Shown piece by piece: positions 19,318 through 28,919 of a stretch of DNA of 64,000 nt. Position 1 is the stretch's first letter; each line of letters starts with the position of its first letter. The stretch comes from an uncultured Hyphomicrobiales bacterium (GTDB taxonomy: Bacteria; Pseudomonadota; Alphaproteobacteria; Rhizobiales; Beijerinckiaceae). The stretch spans positions 1 to 64,000 of the forward strand of contig CAIUWR010000065.1 in NCBI GenBank assembly GCA_903902915.1, in the 5' to 3' direction. Position numbers and translations under genes: made by a program. The notes beneath the pieces are model-generated. The model ran no database searches, was not told where the DNA came from, and worked only from the letters and a program-made list of their open reading frames with translations.

Positions 19318-19382
19318 TCCGGAGTCGAGCGCCGTTCGGCGGTGGGGACGCCGCCGGACGGCTTCGCCATGAAAGCAAACCC

Positions 19383-19625
19383 ATGAACGCTTTGAACGCC
19401 GAAAGGCCGGAACAGGCGCCTGAGCCTGCCGATGCGACGCCGCCTTGTCTCGAATTTCTGGCGGAACAGATCTGGAGCCTGCGCGAACTCGTCGATGGAC
19501 TGCGCCAGCGCGCCGACACGACGGATTATCGCATCGCTGTGGAGGAACTTCGCTTCGCCAGCGACGCTATCGAACGCGCCTATGAAGATCTGCAGTGTTT
19601 CGTGGCGCATTCGCAAGAGGGCTGA
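19383..19625 (+). CDS. small acidic protein (80 aa), unknown
   Basis: Short ORF within the co-directional cluster; helical LEFLAEQIWSLRELVDGLRQRAD. Confidence 0.55.
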   Translation: MNALNAERPEQAPEPADATPPCLEFLAEQIWSLRELVDGLRQRADTTDYRIAVEELRFASDAIERAYEDLQCFVAHSQEG

Positions 19626-19648
19626 GGCCGACACGGACAGGAAACGGC

Positions 19649-20119
19649 ATGCGACGAGTCTTGTGCGTTCTATCGCTCGCCGCATGGCTGGCGGTCCCGG
19701 CCCGCGCCGAGGAGCCGCCCTTCGCCCAGCGTTCCGAGACGCAGCCGCCACCGGTCGGCGCGCTGAGCGACATGATGATCTCGATCCTGCATCGCCACGC
19801 CATTTTATGGATGGCGGGCGCCAGCAACAATTGGCCGCTGGCCGACTACGAAGCGCGGCAACTGAAAGCGCGTTTCGCCGAAGCCGCGCAAGCCTATCGC
19901 AACATTCCCGTCGAGACGATCACCGCCGCCACAAAGGCGCTCGACAACGTCAGCGCCGCAATAGAGCAAAAAAACAAACCGCAGTTCGCGCTTCGCTTTC
20001 TTGCGTTGACGAGCGCTTGCAACGCCTGCCACGCTTCTGCTGGCGTCGGTTTCGTCGTCATTGAAACGCCGCGCACAAGCCCTTTCACCAATCAATCTTT
20101 TGCGCCTGCAACCAAATAG
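19649..20119 (+). CDS. secreted protein with a single CxxCH c-type heme motif
   Basis: Signal peptide MRRVLCVLSLAAWLAVPARA; ALTSACNACHASAGVGFVVI. Confidence 0.75.
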   Translation: MRRVLCVLSLAAWLAVPARAEEPPFAQRSETQPPPVGALSDMMISILHRHAILWMAGASNNWPLADYEARQLKARFAEAAQAYRNIPVETITAATKALDNVSAAIEQKNKPQFALRFLALTSACNACHASAGVGFVVIETPRTSPFTNQSFAPATK

Positions 20120-20132
20120 TCGGATCACGACT

Positions 20133-20146
20133 TTGATCCAGCGCAA
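20133..20146. promoter_or_regulatory. possible FixK/FNR-like box TTGATCCAGCGCAA
   Basis: Fits TTG(A/C)-N6-(T/G)CAA; 57 nt upstream of the UspA-family ATG. Confidence 0.45.
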
Positions 20147-20202
20147 GGCGGCGCCGCCCTGTAGCTTCAATGTTGACGCGCAGTCTGAAAAGGATCGGTG
20201 AC

Positions 20203-21030
20203 ATGGCCATCAAGGATATTTTGCTTCACATTGACACCTCCGACCGCGGCGCCAGCGTGAGCGATTTCGCAGTGTCGCTCGCCACCGAAATGGGCGCCCA
20301 TCTGACGGCTGCAGGCGTGGTGCTGGAGATTGTGCCGCCCGCCTCCTTCATGGGCGAATATCCCTACGACATCATGGCCGACGCCATCGAACAGGCGCGG
20401 CAGGCCGCAGAACAAAGCTACCGACGCATAGGCTCGTCCGCGCCAGCCCCGGTGCAGACGGAGCTGGTGATCATTCAGGCCATCGCCGGTCAGGCGCGCG
20501 AGGATTTCGGTCGGCTGGCGCGCCATTTCGATCTCGCCGTGGTCGGACAAGGCGGGGACGAATCGGGCGGCGACGATGAATTGATGGCCGAGGGCGCGCT
20601 TTTCGGGTCCGGACGCCCCGTGTTCGTCGTGCCCAACATCCACAAAGGTCCAGCGAAACTGGGCAAGGCCATGGTGTGCTGGGATGGCGGCCTGCCTTCC
20701 GCAAGAGCCGTGGCCGGTTCCATCGACATTCTCAAACGCGCGGGAAAGGTCGAGGTGGTGAGCATCGCCGGACGCAACCTGCCAAACGAGGAGTTGCCCG
20801 GCTTCAACATCACCCGCCATCTCACGCGCCACGGCATTTCTGCGACGCTGAAGAAACTCCCCGCAGCGCAGGATGTGGGCTCCACCCTGCTGTCCTACGC
20901 CGCCGACAGCGGCGCGGATTTTATGGTGATGGGCGCCTATGGCCATTCGCGCCTGCGCGAATTCGTGCTCGGCGGCACCACGCGCACCATTCTGAATTCG
21001 ATGACGATCCCGGCCCTTATGGCGCACTGA
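20203..21030 (+). CDS. universal stress protein family (UspA-like)
   Basis: MAIKDILLHIDTS; C-terminal ADFMVMGAYGHSRLREFVLGGTTRTIL. Confidence 0.9.
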   Translation: MAIKDILLHIDTSDRGASVSDFAVSLATEMGAHLTAAGVVLEIVPPASFMGEYPYDIMADAIEQARQAAEQSYRRIGSSAPAPVQTELVIIQAIAGQAREDFGRLARHFDLAVVGQGGDESGGDDELMAEGALFGSGRPVFVVPNIHKGPAKLGKAMVCWDGGLPSARAVAGSIDILKRAGKVEVVSIAGRNLPNEELPGFNITRHLTRHGISATLKKLPAAQDVGSTLLSYAADSGADFMVMGAYGHSRLREFVLGGTTRTILNSMTIPALMAH

Positions 21031-21040
21031 GCCCAAGATT

Positions 21041-21065
21041 TCTCCCGGACGCGGTGTCCGGGAGA
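21041..21065 (+). terminator. stem-loop after the usp gene (terminator-like, no U-tract)
   Basis: TCTCCCGGAC / GTCCGGGAGA perfect 10-bp stem, 5-nt loop, 11 nt after the stop. Confidence 0.5.
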
Positions 21066-21194
21066 TGCTGCGTGGCGACGGGAATTTGACCAGCCAGCCG
21101 GTTCCTTCGCCTATGGTCTAAGGACGTAGGCTTTGTAGAAAGCTTGTTTTTCCTGCAAGGACGCTTAGCTTCGCGGTGACGGAGAAGCGGCCTG

Positions 21195-21968
21195 ATGGCG
21201 GGGACAATAAGCGTGGCGGAGGACTTTATCCTCGAAACGAAAGAACTCTCGAAGGATTTCGCGGGCTTTACTGCCGTGCGGGATGTGAACTTGCGCGTGC
21301 GCCGGGGCTCCATCCACGCGCTCATCGGGCCGAATGGTGCGGGCAAGACGACCTGCTTCAATCTGCTCACCAAGTTCCTGCAACCGACCCGCGGCTCCAT
21401 CGTCTATAACGGCCGCGACATCACAGCCACCGCCCCGGCGGATGTCGCGCGGCTGGGGCTGGTGCGCTCGTTCCAGATTTCGGCGGTGTTTCCCCATCTC
21501 ACCGGCATCGAGAATGTGCGCGTGGCCTTGCAGCGCAAGCGCGGCGACAATTTCGATTTCTGGCGCTCCAAGCGCGTGCTCGATGCGCTCAACGACCGCG
21601 CCATGGCGCTGCTCGAGGACGTGGACCTGACGAAATTCGCCGATATCGCGGCGGTTGAAATGCCCTATGGGCGCAAGCGCGCGCTGGAAATCGCCACCAC
21701 GCTCGCCCTCGATCCCGAGATGATGCTGCTCGACGAGCCCATGGCGGGCATGGGCCACGAGGATATCGAAAAAGTCGTGGACCTGATCCGCCGCGTGTCG
21801 GTCAACCGCACGGTGCTGATGGTCGAGCATAATCTGAATGTGGTCGCCAATCTGTCGGACACGATCACGGTGCTGACGCGCGGCCACATTCTGGCGGAAG
21901 GCGATTACTCGACTGTCTCGGCCAATAAAGAGGTTCAGCAAGCCTATCTGGGGGCTGGCCATGGATGA
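21195..21968 (+). CDS. branched-chain amino acid-type ABC transporter ATP-binding protein (LivG-like)
   Basis: IGPNGAGKTTCFNLLTKFLQP; LDEPMAGMGHEDIEKVVDLI; MVEHNLNVVANLSD. Confidence 0.92.
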   Translation: MAGTISVAEDFILETKELSKDFAGFTAVRDVNLRVRRGSIHALIGPNGAGKTTCFNLLTKFLQPTRGSIVYNGRDITATAPADVARLGLVRSFQISAVFPHLTGIENVRVALQRKRGDNFDFWRSKRVLDALNDRAMALLEDVDLTKFADIAAVEMPYGRKRALEIATTLALDPEMMLLDEPMAGMGHEDIEKVVDLIRRVSVNRTVLMVEHNLNVVANLSDTITVLTRGHILAEGDYSTVSANKEVQQAYLGAGHG

Positions 21969-22671
21969 GGCGCGGATGCTGCTCGATGTGAAGGGCCTGC
22001 AAGCCTGGTACGGCGAAAGCCATATTCTGCATGGCGTCGATTTCGACGTGTGCGAGGGCGAGGTCGTGACCCTGCTCGGCCGCAACGGCGCGGGCAAGAC
22101 CACCACGCTGAAATCCATCATGGGGATGATCGGCAAGCGCACCGGCTCGGTGGTCTTTGATGGCCATCAGACCATCGGCCTCACCTCGGACCGTATCGCG
22201 CATCTGGGCCTCGCTATCTGTCCGGAGGAGCGAGGCATCTTCTCGAGCCTCAACGTGCTGGAAAATCTGATGCTGCCGCCGCAGGTCAGGCCGGGCGGGC
22301 TGCCGGTGGAGCAGATCTTCGACCTGTTCCCAAATCTGAAAGAGCGCATCAATAGCCAAGGCACGAAGCTTTCGGGCGGCGAACAGCAGATGCTGGCCAT
22401 CGGGCGCATTTTGCGCACCGGCGCGCGCCTGCTCATGCTGGACGAGCCGACGGAGGGCCTCGCCCCGGTCATCATCCAGCAGATCGGGCGCACGATCGCG
22501 CGGCTGAAACAGCAGGGCTTCACCATTCTGCTGGTGGAGCAGAACTTCCGTTTCGCCTCCACCGTGGCGGACCGGTTCTATGTGATGGAGCATGGCCGCG
22601 TCATCGACGCTTTCGCGACGGCCGACCTAGCGGCGAATATGGACAAACTGCACGACTATCTGGGCGTTTGA
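21961..22671 (+). CDS. ABC transporter ATP-binding protein (LivF-like)
   Basis: LLGRNGAGKTTTLKSIMGM; LSGGEQQMLAIGRILRTGARLLMLDEPTEGLAP. Confidence 0.93.
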   Translation: MDEARMLLDVKGLQAWYGESHILHGVDFDVCEGEVVTLLGRNGAGKTTTLKSIMGMIGKRTGSVVFDGHQTIGLTSDRIAHLGLAICPEERGIFSSLNVLENLMLPPQVRPGGLPVEQIFDLFPNLKERINSQGTKLSGGEQQMLAIGRILRTGARLLMLDEPTEGLAPVIIQQIGRTIARLKQQGFTILLVEQNFRFASTVADRFYVMEHGRVIDAFATADLAANMDKLHDYLGV

Positions 22672-22695
22672 CCCAGAAACATCAGGGAGAAAGCA

Positions 22696-23910
22696 ATGAA
22701 AACCTCGGTTTCGACTTTGGCGCTCGTCGCCGCGCTGGCCCTTCCGGGCGCAGCCTTCGCGCAGGATAAAAACGTAAAGATCGGCGTGCTCGACGACATG
22801 TCGGGCCTCTATGCGGACGTGGGCGGGCAAGGCTCGATCCTCGCCGCGCAAATGGCCATCGAGGATTCCGGCATGGCGGCGAAGGGCTGGAAGATCGACA
22901 TGATCTCCGCCGATCACCAGAACAAGCCGGACGTGGGGGTGAACATCTCGCGCCAATGGGCCGATCAGGAAAAGGTGGACGGCATCTTCGGCGTGCTGAC
23001 CTCCAGCGTGGCGCTGGCGGTGAACGGCGTCGCCAAGGAGAAGAACGTCGTCTACATGAACTCGGGCGCCGCCACTTCCGACCTCACCAACGCCGCCTGC
23101 TCGCCCAATACGGTCCACTGGACCTATGACACCTATCTGCTCGCCAATGGCACAGGCAAGGCGGTGGTGAAGGCTGGCGGCGACTCGTGGTTCTTCCTCA
23201 CCGCCGATTACGCCTTCGGTCAGGCGCTGGAGCGCGACACGACTGCGGTCATCACCGCCAATGGCGGCAAGGTGCTGGGCTCGGTGCGCCATCCTCTGAA
23301 CAGCTCGGACTTCTCGTCCTTCCTGTTGCAGGCGCAGGCCTCCAAGGCCAAGATCATTGGTCTGGCCAATGCGGGCGGCGACACGATGAACGCCATCAAA
23401 CAGGCCTCGGAATTCGGCATCACCGGCAGCGGCCAGAAACTGGCGGCGCTTCTGCTGTTTTCCTCGGACGTGCATTCGCTGGGGCTGAAGATGACGCAGG
23501 GGTTGCAGTTCACGGAGACCTTCTACTGGGATCTGAACGACGGCACCCGCGCCTTCTCCAAGCGTTTCTCGGACCGCATGAAGAACAAGAACGAGCCGAC
23601 CATGGTGCAGGCGGGCATCTACGCCTCGATCATCCATTACCTGAAGGCGCTGGACGCCATGGGCTCCAACCCGCATGACGGCGTGAAGGTGGTGGACAAG
23701 ATGAAGTCCATGCCCACCGATGATCCGCTCTTCGGCAAGGGCGAGATCCAGCCGAACGGCCGCACGATCCATCCCGGCTATCTCTTCGAGGTGAAGAAGC
23801 CCGAAGAATCCAAATATCCCTGGGATTACTACAAGCTGATCGCCACCATTCCGGCGAACGAAGCCTTCACGCCGCTCGCCCAGAGCACCTGCCCGCTTCT
23901 GAAGAAGTAA
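22696..23910 (+). CDS. ABC transporter periplasmic substrate-binding protein (Leu/Ile/Val-like fold)
   Basis: Signal peptide; VKIGVLDDMSGLYADVGGQGSILAAQMAIED. Confidence 0.9.
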   Translation: MKTSVSTLALVAALALPGAAFAQDKNVKIGVLDDMSGLYADVGGQGSILAAQMAIEDSGMAAKGWKIDMISADHQNKPDVGVNISRQWADQEKVDGIFGVLTSSVALAVNGVAKEKNVVYMNSGAATSDLTNAACSPNTVHWTYDTYLLANGTGKAVVKAGGDSWFFLTADYAFGQALERDTTAVITANGGKVLGSVRHPLNSSDFSSFLLQAQASKAKIIGLANAGGDTMNAIKQASEFGITGSGQKLAALLLFSSDVHSLGLKMTQGLQFTETFYWDLNDGTRAFSKRFSDRMKNKNEPTMVQAGIYASIIHYLKALDAMGSNPHDGVKVVDKMKSMPTDDPLFGKGEIQPNGRTIHPGYLFEVKKPEESKYPWDYYKLIATIPANEAFTPLAQSTCPLLKK

Positions 23911-23931
23911 GGCCTGAAGCAGCAAGAACCG

Positions 23932-23955
23932 CCGCCCCCTCGCAGGAGGGGGCGG
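23932..23955 (+). other. intercistronic stem-loop between the SBP and permease genes
   Basis: CCGCCCCCTC-GCAG-GAGGGGGCGG, perfect 10-bp stem. Confidence 0.7.
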
Positions 23956-23980
23956 ACACTCCCCCCGGGACAGCTTTCCG

Positions 23981-24856
23981 ATGTTCAACATCAGCACGCA
24001 AGCGCTTTTCGCCCAGCTTCTGGTGGGCCTGATCAACGGGTCGTTCTACGCCCTGCTGAGCCTTGGGCTCGCGGTCATTTTCGGCATGTTGAACATCATC
24101 AATTTCGCGCATGGCGCGGTCTACATGATGGGCGCCTTCTGCGCCTATTTCCTGCTGAATGTGTTTGACATCAATTACTGGGTGGCCCTGATCCTCGCGC
24201 CATTGCTGATCGGCGGTCTGGGCATGGCGTTGGAGCGCACCATGTTGCAGCGCCTCGCGGGCCTCGACCATCTCTACGGCCTGCTTTTGACCTTCGGCCT
24301 CGCGCTGATCATTCAGGGCGTCTTCCAGAACTATTTCGGCTCTTCGGGCCTGCCCTACGCCATTCCCCAGCAACTGACTGGCGGACAGAACCTCGGCTTC
24401 ATGTTCCTGCCCAACTACCGCGCCTGGGTGGTGGTGTTCTCGCTGACGGTCTGTCTCGCAACATGGTTCGCCATCGAGAAGACCAAGCTTGGCGCCTATC
24501 TGCGCGCCGCGACCGAAAATCCCGCGCTGGTGCGCGCCTTTGGCGTCAACGTGCCGCGCATGATCACCCTCACCTATGGTTTTGGCGTGGGGCTGGCGGC
24601 GCTGGCGGGCGTGCTTTCGGCGCCCATCAACCAGGTGCGCCCGCTCATGGGCGCGGATCTGATCATCGTGGTCTTCGCGGTGGTGGTGATCGGCGGCATG
24701 GGCTCGATCATGGGCTCCATCGTCACCGGCTTCGCGCTGGGGATCCTGGAGGGGCTGACCAAGTATTTCTATCCCGAGGCCTCGAATACGGTGGTTTTCG
24801 TCATCATGGCGCTCGTGCTCATGGTCAAACCCAACGGCCTGTTCGGGAGAGCATGA
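23981..24856 (+). CDS. branched-chain amino acid-type ABC permease (LivH-like)
   Basis: GLINGSFYALLSLGLAVIFGMLNIINFAHGAVYMMGAF. Confidence 0.93.
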   Translation: MFNISTQALFAQLLVGLINGSFYALLSLGLAVIFGMLNIINFAHGAVYMMGAFCAYFLLNVFDINYWVALILAPLLIGGLGMALERTMLQRLAGLDHLYGLLLTFGLALIIQGVFQNYFGSSGLPYAIPQQLTGGQNLGFMFLPNYRAWVVVFSLTVCLATWFAIEKTKLGAYLRAATENPALVRAFGVNVPRMITLTYGFGVGLAALAGVLSAPINQVRPLMGADLIIVVFAVVVIGGMGSIMGSIVTGFALGILEGLTKYFYPEASNTVVFVIMALVLMVKPNGLFGRA

Positions 24857-24857
24857 G

Positions 24858-25823
24858 ATGACGGACGCGCCGATGAAGACACATGCCGCAGCTCCTCAAA
24901 TGCGCGATGAAACCGTCGTCATCATGGCGATGGTCGCCGTGCTGGCCGCCCTTCCCGCGCTGGGCGTCTATCCCTATTTCGTCATGCAGGCGCTCTGCTT
25001 CGCGCTCTTCGCCTGCGCCTTCAATCTGCTGATCGGCTTCGTGGGCCTGTTGTCCTTCGGACACGCCATGTTTCTGGGCACGGCGGGCTACGCCAGCGCC
25101 CATGCGGCCAAGGTCTGGGGTCTGCCGCCGGAACTGTGCATTCTCTTCGGCGCGCTCAGCGCGGGCGTTTTGGGCTTGCTCGTGGGCCTGATCGCGATCC
25201 GCAGGCAGGGCATCTATTTCTCGATGACCACGCTGGCTCTGGCGCAGATGATCTATTTCTTCTACCTGCAAGCCAAGTTCACCCATGGTGAAGACGGCAT
25301 TCAGGGCGTGCCGCAGGGCTATTTCCTCGGCTTCCTCGACCTGTCGAAGCCCCTCGTGCTCTTCTATGTGGTGCTGGCCATCTTCATGGCGGGCTTCCTG
25401 CTGATCTACCGCACCATCAATTCGCCTTTTGGCGAGATCCTGAAAGCCATCCGCGAGAACGAACCGCGCGCCATTTCGCTGGGCTACCGCACCGCCCGCT
25501 ACAAGCTCGCCGCTTTCGTATTGTCGGCCGGGCTGGCGGGACTTGCGGGCGCCACCAAGGTGATCGTCTCGCAGAACGCCTCGCTGACGGATGTGCGCTG
25601 GGAAATGTCGGGCGAGGTGGTGCTGATGACGCTGGTGGGGGGACTGGGGACCATCTTCGGCCCGGTCGTGGGCGCCTTCATCATCATCGCCATGCAGCAA
25701 TATCTGGCGGAATTCGGCCAGTGGGTGCTGGTGATCCAGGGCGTGATCTTCGTCACCTGCGTGCTGGCCTTCCGCCGGGGCATCGTGGGCGAAATCGCCC
25801 AGGCGCTGCGCCGCAATCTCTGA
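24858..25823 (+). CDS. branched-chain amino acid-type ABC permease (LivM-like)
   Basis: FNLLIGFVGLLSFGHAMFLGTAGYASAHAAK; TLVGGLGTIFGPVVGAF. Confidence 0.93.
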   Translation: MTDAPMKTHAAAPQMRDETVVIMAMVAVLAALPALGVYPYFVMQALCFALFACAFNLLIGFVGLLSFGHAMFLGTAGYASAHAAKVWGLPPELCILFGALSAGVLGLLVGLIAIRRQGIYFSMTTLALAQMIYFFYLQAKFTHGEDGIQGVPQGYFLGFLDLSKPLVLFYVVLAIFMAGFLLIYRTINSPFGEILKAIRENEPRAISLGYRTARYKLAAFVLSAGLAGLAGATKVIVSQNASLTDVRWEMSGEVVLMTLVGGLGTIFGPVVGAFIIIAMQQYLAEFGQWVLVIQGVIFVTCVLAFRRGIVGEIAQALRRNL

Positions 25824-25967
25824 GGCTGTCGAGCGTGGCGGGCCAATATCAACAAAAATAATGTGTATTTAATTTTATATCTCGTCTGAAAATTGTGGTT
25901 GTGCTAATGCAGCAATCAGATGAGCGGCGATCCCCGCCCGGACAGTCACGAACGGATCCGCACAGGC

Positions 25968-26261
25968 ATGTCACAGGTCATTTCCGCCAATCGGTTGTCC
26001 GACGGAATCGTCGTGTTTCGCGCTCCTGACGGGGGCTGGGTCGAGCAATTGCGCGATGCGGAGATCCTCGCCGACGCGGCGGCGGTCAAGGCGGCGCTGG
26101 TTCTGGTCGAGCAGGACGTGAAGGCCAACCGCGTGATCGAGGTCGAGGCTTTCGCCGTCGCCATCAAGGACGACCATGTGGAGCCCGTGCATCTGCGCGA
26201 CAAGATCAGGGCCAAAGGCCCCACCATTCATCCCGGCCACGGCAAGCAAGCTGCGCTCTGA
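25968..26261 (+). CDS. DUF2849 domain protein
   Basis: VISANRLSDGIVVFRAPDGGWVEQL, directly upstream of sulfite reductase. Confidence 0.85.
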   Translation: MSQVISANRLSDGIVVFRAPDGGWVEQLRDAEILADAAAVKAALVLVEQDVKANRVIEVEAFAVAIKDDHVEPVHLRDKIRAKGPTIHPGHGKQAAL

Positions 26262-26278
26262 GCGTCGAGGAGATCGTT

Positions 26279-27952
26279 ATGTATCGTTATGACGAATTCG
26301 ATGCCGCCTTTGTCGCCGATCGCCTGAACCAGTTCAGCGATCAGGTGGCCCGTCGCCTCAGCGGCGAACTCACCGAAGAGCAGTTCCGCATCCATCGGCT
26401 GATGAACGGCGTCTATCTGCAACTGCACGCCTATATGCTGCGCATCGCCATCCCCTATGGAACGCTATCCTCGCGCCAGTTGCGCAAGCTGGCCTATATC
26501 GCGCGCCGCTTCGACAAGGGCTTCGGCCATTTCACCACCCGCCAGAACATCCAGTTCAACTGGCCCGCGTTGAAGGATGTGCCCGAAATCCTCAGCGAGC
26601 TCGCCAGCGTCGAGATGCACGCCATCCAGACCTCGGGCAACTGCATCCGCAATGTCACGGCCGACCACTTCGCTGGCGCGAGCGCCGACGAGATCGAGGA
26701 TCCGCGCCCCTATGCGGAGATCCTGCGCCAGTGGTCCTCCATCCACCCAGAATTCACCTATCTGCCGCGCAAGTTCAAACTGGCGCTGAGCGGTTCGCCC
26801 CATGATCGCGCGGCGATCCAGGTGCATGACATCGGCTATCAGCTGGTGAAGAACGATAAGGGCGAAACCGGCTTCGCGGTCTATGTGGGCGGCGGTCTTG
26901 GCCGCACCCCCATGGTCGGCCACAAGATCCGGGATTTTCTGCGTGTGGAAGATCTGCTCGCCTATACGCAGGCCATCGTGCGCGTCTACAATCTCGAAGG
27001 TCGCCGCGATAACAAATACAAGGCGCGCATCAAGATTCTCGTGCACGAAAAGGGCGTCGAGGCCATGCGCGAGGCGGTGGAGGCGGAATTCGCCGCCGAG
27101 AAAAGCGAGCTGCTGGCACTGCCTGCGGGCGAAGTCGAGCGCATCCAGGCCTATTTCGCGCCCCCCGCCCTGCAAGAACGCGCGGAAGCTTCGCTCGCGG
27201 TGGAGGCCCGGCGCGCGCGCGACCCTGCATTCGCGGCTTTTGTGGACACCAATGTGGCGAAGCACAAGCGCGCAGGCTATGGCGTGCTGACCATGTCGCT
27301 GAAGCCCATCGGCGGCATTCCCGGCGACGCGACGGCGGAGCAGATGGAGCTTGTGGCCGACATCGCAGAAACCTTCAGCCATGACGAAATTCGCGTGTCG
27401 CACGAACAGAATCTCGTGCTGCCGCATGTGGCGCTCGACGATCTGCCCGCGATCTACGACGCGCTGAAAGCCGATGGTCTCGCCACCGCCAATGCGGGCC
27501 TGGTCTCCGACATCATCAGCTGCCCGGGCATGGACTATTGCTCGCTGGCGACGGCGCGCTCCATTCCCGTGGCGCAACGCATTTCGGAGCGCTTCGGCGA
27601 GGGCGCCCGCGCCAAGGACATCGGCGCCCTGAAAATCAAGATTTCGGGCTGCATCAACGCCTGCGGACATCACCATGTCGGCCATATCGGCGTATTGGGT
27701 CTGGAGCGAAAAGGCGTCGAGACCTATCAGCTCACGCTCGGCGGCTCCGGCGACGAAGCCTGCACGCTGGGCGACATCACGGGGCCCGGCTTCTCCTATG
27801 ACGACGTGGTGGACGCCATCGAGACCGTGGTCGACACCTATATGGGGCTGCGCGCCGATGCGCAGGAGGACTTCCTGACCGCCTATCGCCGCGTTGGCAT
27901 GGCGCCTTTCAAGAAAGCCCTCTACGAGCGCGACAGCGGCGCAGACATCTGA
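26279..27952 (+). CDS. nitrite/sulfite reductase (hemoprotein, CysI-like)
   Basis: FGHFTTRQNIQFNWPALKDVPEIL; TSGNCIRNVTADHFAGA; CPGMDYCSLATARS and KISGCINACGHHHVGHIG cluster motifs. Confidence 0.95.
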   Translation: MYRYDEFDAAFVADRLNQFSDQVARRLSGELTEEQFRIHRLMNGVYLQLHAYMLRIAIPYGTLSSRQLRKLAYIARRFDKGFGHFTTRQNIQFNWPALKDVPEILSELASVEMHAIQTSGNCIRNVTADHFAGASADEIEDPRPYAEILRQWSSIHPEFTYLPRKFKLALSGSPHDRAAIQVHDIGYQLVKNDKGETGFAVYVGGGLGRTPMVGHKIRDFLRVEDLLAYTQAIVRVYNLEGRRDNKYKARIKILVHEKGVEAMREAVEAEFAAEKSELLALPAGEVERIQAYFAPPALQERAEASLAVEARRARDPAFAAFVDTNVAKHKRAGYGVLTMSLKPIGGIPGDATAEQMELVADIAETFSHDEIRVSHEQNLVLPHVALDDLPAIYDALKADGLATANAGLVSDIISCPGMDYCSLATARSIPVAQRISERFGEGARAKDIGALKIKISGCINACGHHHVGHIGVLGLERKGVETYQLTLGGSGDEACTLGDITGPGFSYDDVVDAIETVVDTYMGLRADAQEDFLTAYRRVGMAPFKKALYERDSGADI

Positions 27953-27985
27953 TCAAAGCCCATCACTCCAGACTTCGGTAACACC

Positions 27986-28492
27986 ATGCCGCTCTATAAA
28001 AACGGATCCTTCGTTCAGGACCACTGGACTGCGATTGCCGAAGGCGAGGCGATTTCGCCCGCCGGCCATGTCATCGTACCGCTCAGCTGGTGGCAGGCGG
28101 AGCGGCAGGCTTTCGCGGACTCGCATGTGGCCATGGGCGTGCGCATCGAGCCGGGCACGGCGATGGATGAATTTGTGGAAGATCTGCCGCGTTTTGCGCT
28201 GATCGCCCTGGTCATTCCGAAATTTCAGGATGGCCGCGCCTATACGACCGCGCGCTTGCTGCGTGAGCGTCATGGCTTCAAGGGGGAGTTGCGCGCGACA
28301 GGCGAAGTGTTGATCGACCAGATCCAGCCCATGCTTCGCTGCGGCTTCGACGCTTTCGACATTACCGATTCAGTGACGCAGGCGGCCCTTGAGGCTGGCC
28401 GCGTGCCGGGCGTCGCGCACTTCTATCAGCCCGGCGTCAACGAGGCGCCGCAGCTTGGCGCTCGCCCCTGGCTGCGGCAGGCGAAACGCTGA
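27986..28492 (+). CDS. DUF934 domain protein associated with sulfite reductase
   Basis: FALIALVIPKFQDGRAYTTARLLRERHGFKGELRATGEVLIDQIQPMLRCGFDAF. Confidence 0.92.
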   Translation: MPLYKNGSFVQDHWTAIAEGEAISPAGHVIVPLSWWQAERQAFADSHVAMGVRIEPGTAMDEFVEDLPRFALIALVIPKFQDGRAYTTARLLRERHGFKGELRATGEVLIDQIQPMLRCGFDAFDITDSVTQAALEAGRVPGVAHFYQPGVNEAPQLGARPWLRQAKR

Positions 28493-28494
28493 GG

Positions 28495-28860
28495 TCAGCA
28501 AACCACAGACGTCCGCCCATTGGCCAGACGCTCATGATCGGGCAGCCTGAAAGCGTCCAGCTCAAGCGTCGCCGAGGTCAGACCAAGTTCTTCAGCGACG
28601 CTTTGCTCGAGTATGTAAAGCAGCCCCGTCAGAATGGGCATATCGACGCCTTCGAGCCTCGCAGCGAGCCTGCGCCAATCATGTGGGCTCGCCGACAGTG
28701 CGAATCTCTGCACCGACTTCGCGACATAGGCGCCTACGTCAAGGCCGCAGGCATTGGCGCGCCAGCAAAGATCCCGCAAGAGATCCTGACCGATGGAATG
28801 GATCGCAGCCTCCGCGACCTTGGCGTGTGAACAGGATTTTATGATCTCGGCGACCAGCAT
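28495..28860 (-). CDS. hypothetical protein (121 aa)
   Basis: Intact ORF with plausible composition; no recognised motif. Confidence 0.5.
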   Translation of the reverse strand: MLVAEIIKSCSHAKVAEAAIHSIGQDLLRDLCWRANACGLDVGAYVAKSVQRFALSASPHDWRRLAARLEGVDMPILTGLLYILEQSVAEELGLTSATLELDAFRLPDHERLANGRTSVVC

Positions 28861-28919
28861 CTCGTTTCCACTCTTTCACATCAGGGCGAAGACCCACCGC
28901 GCATTTGTATTACTTTTAT

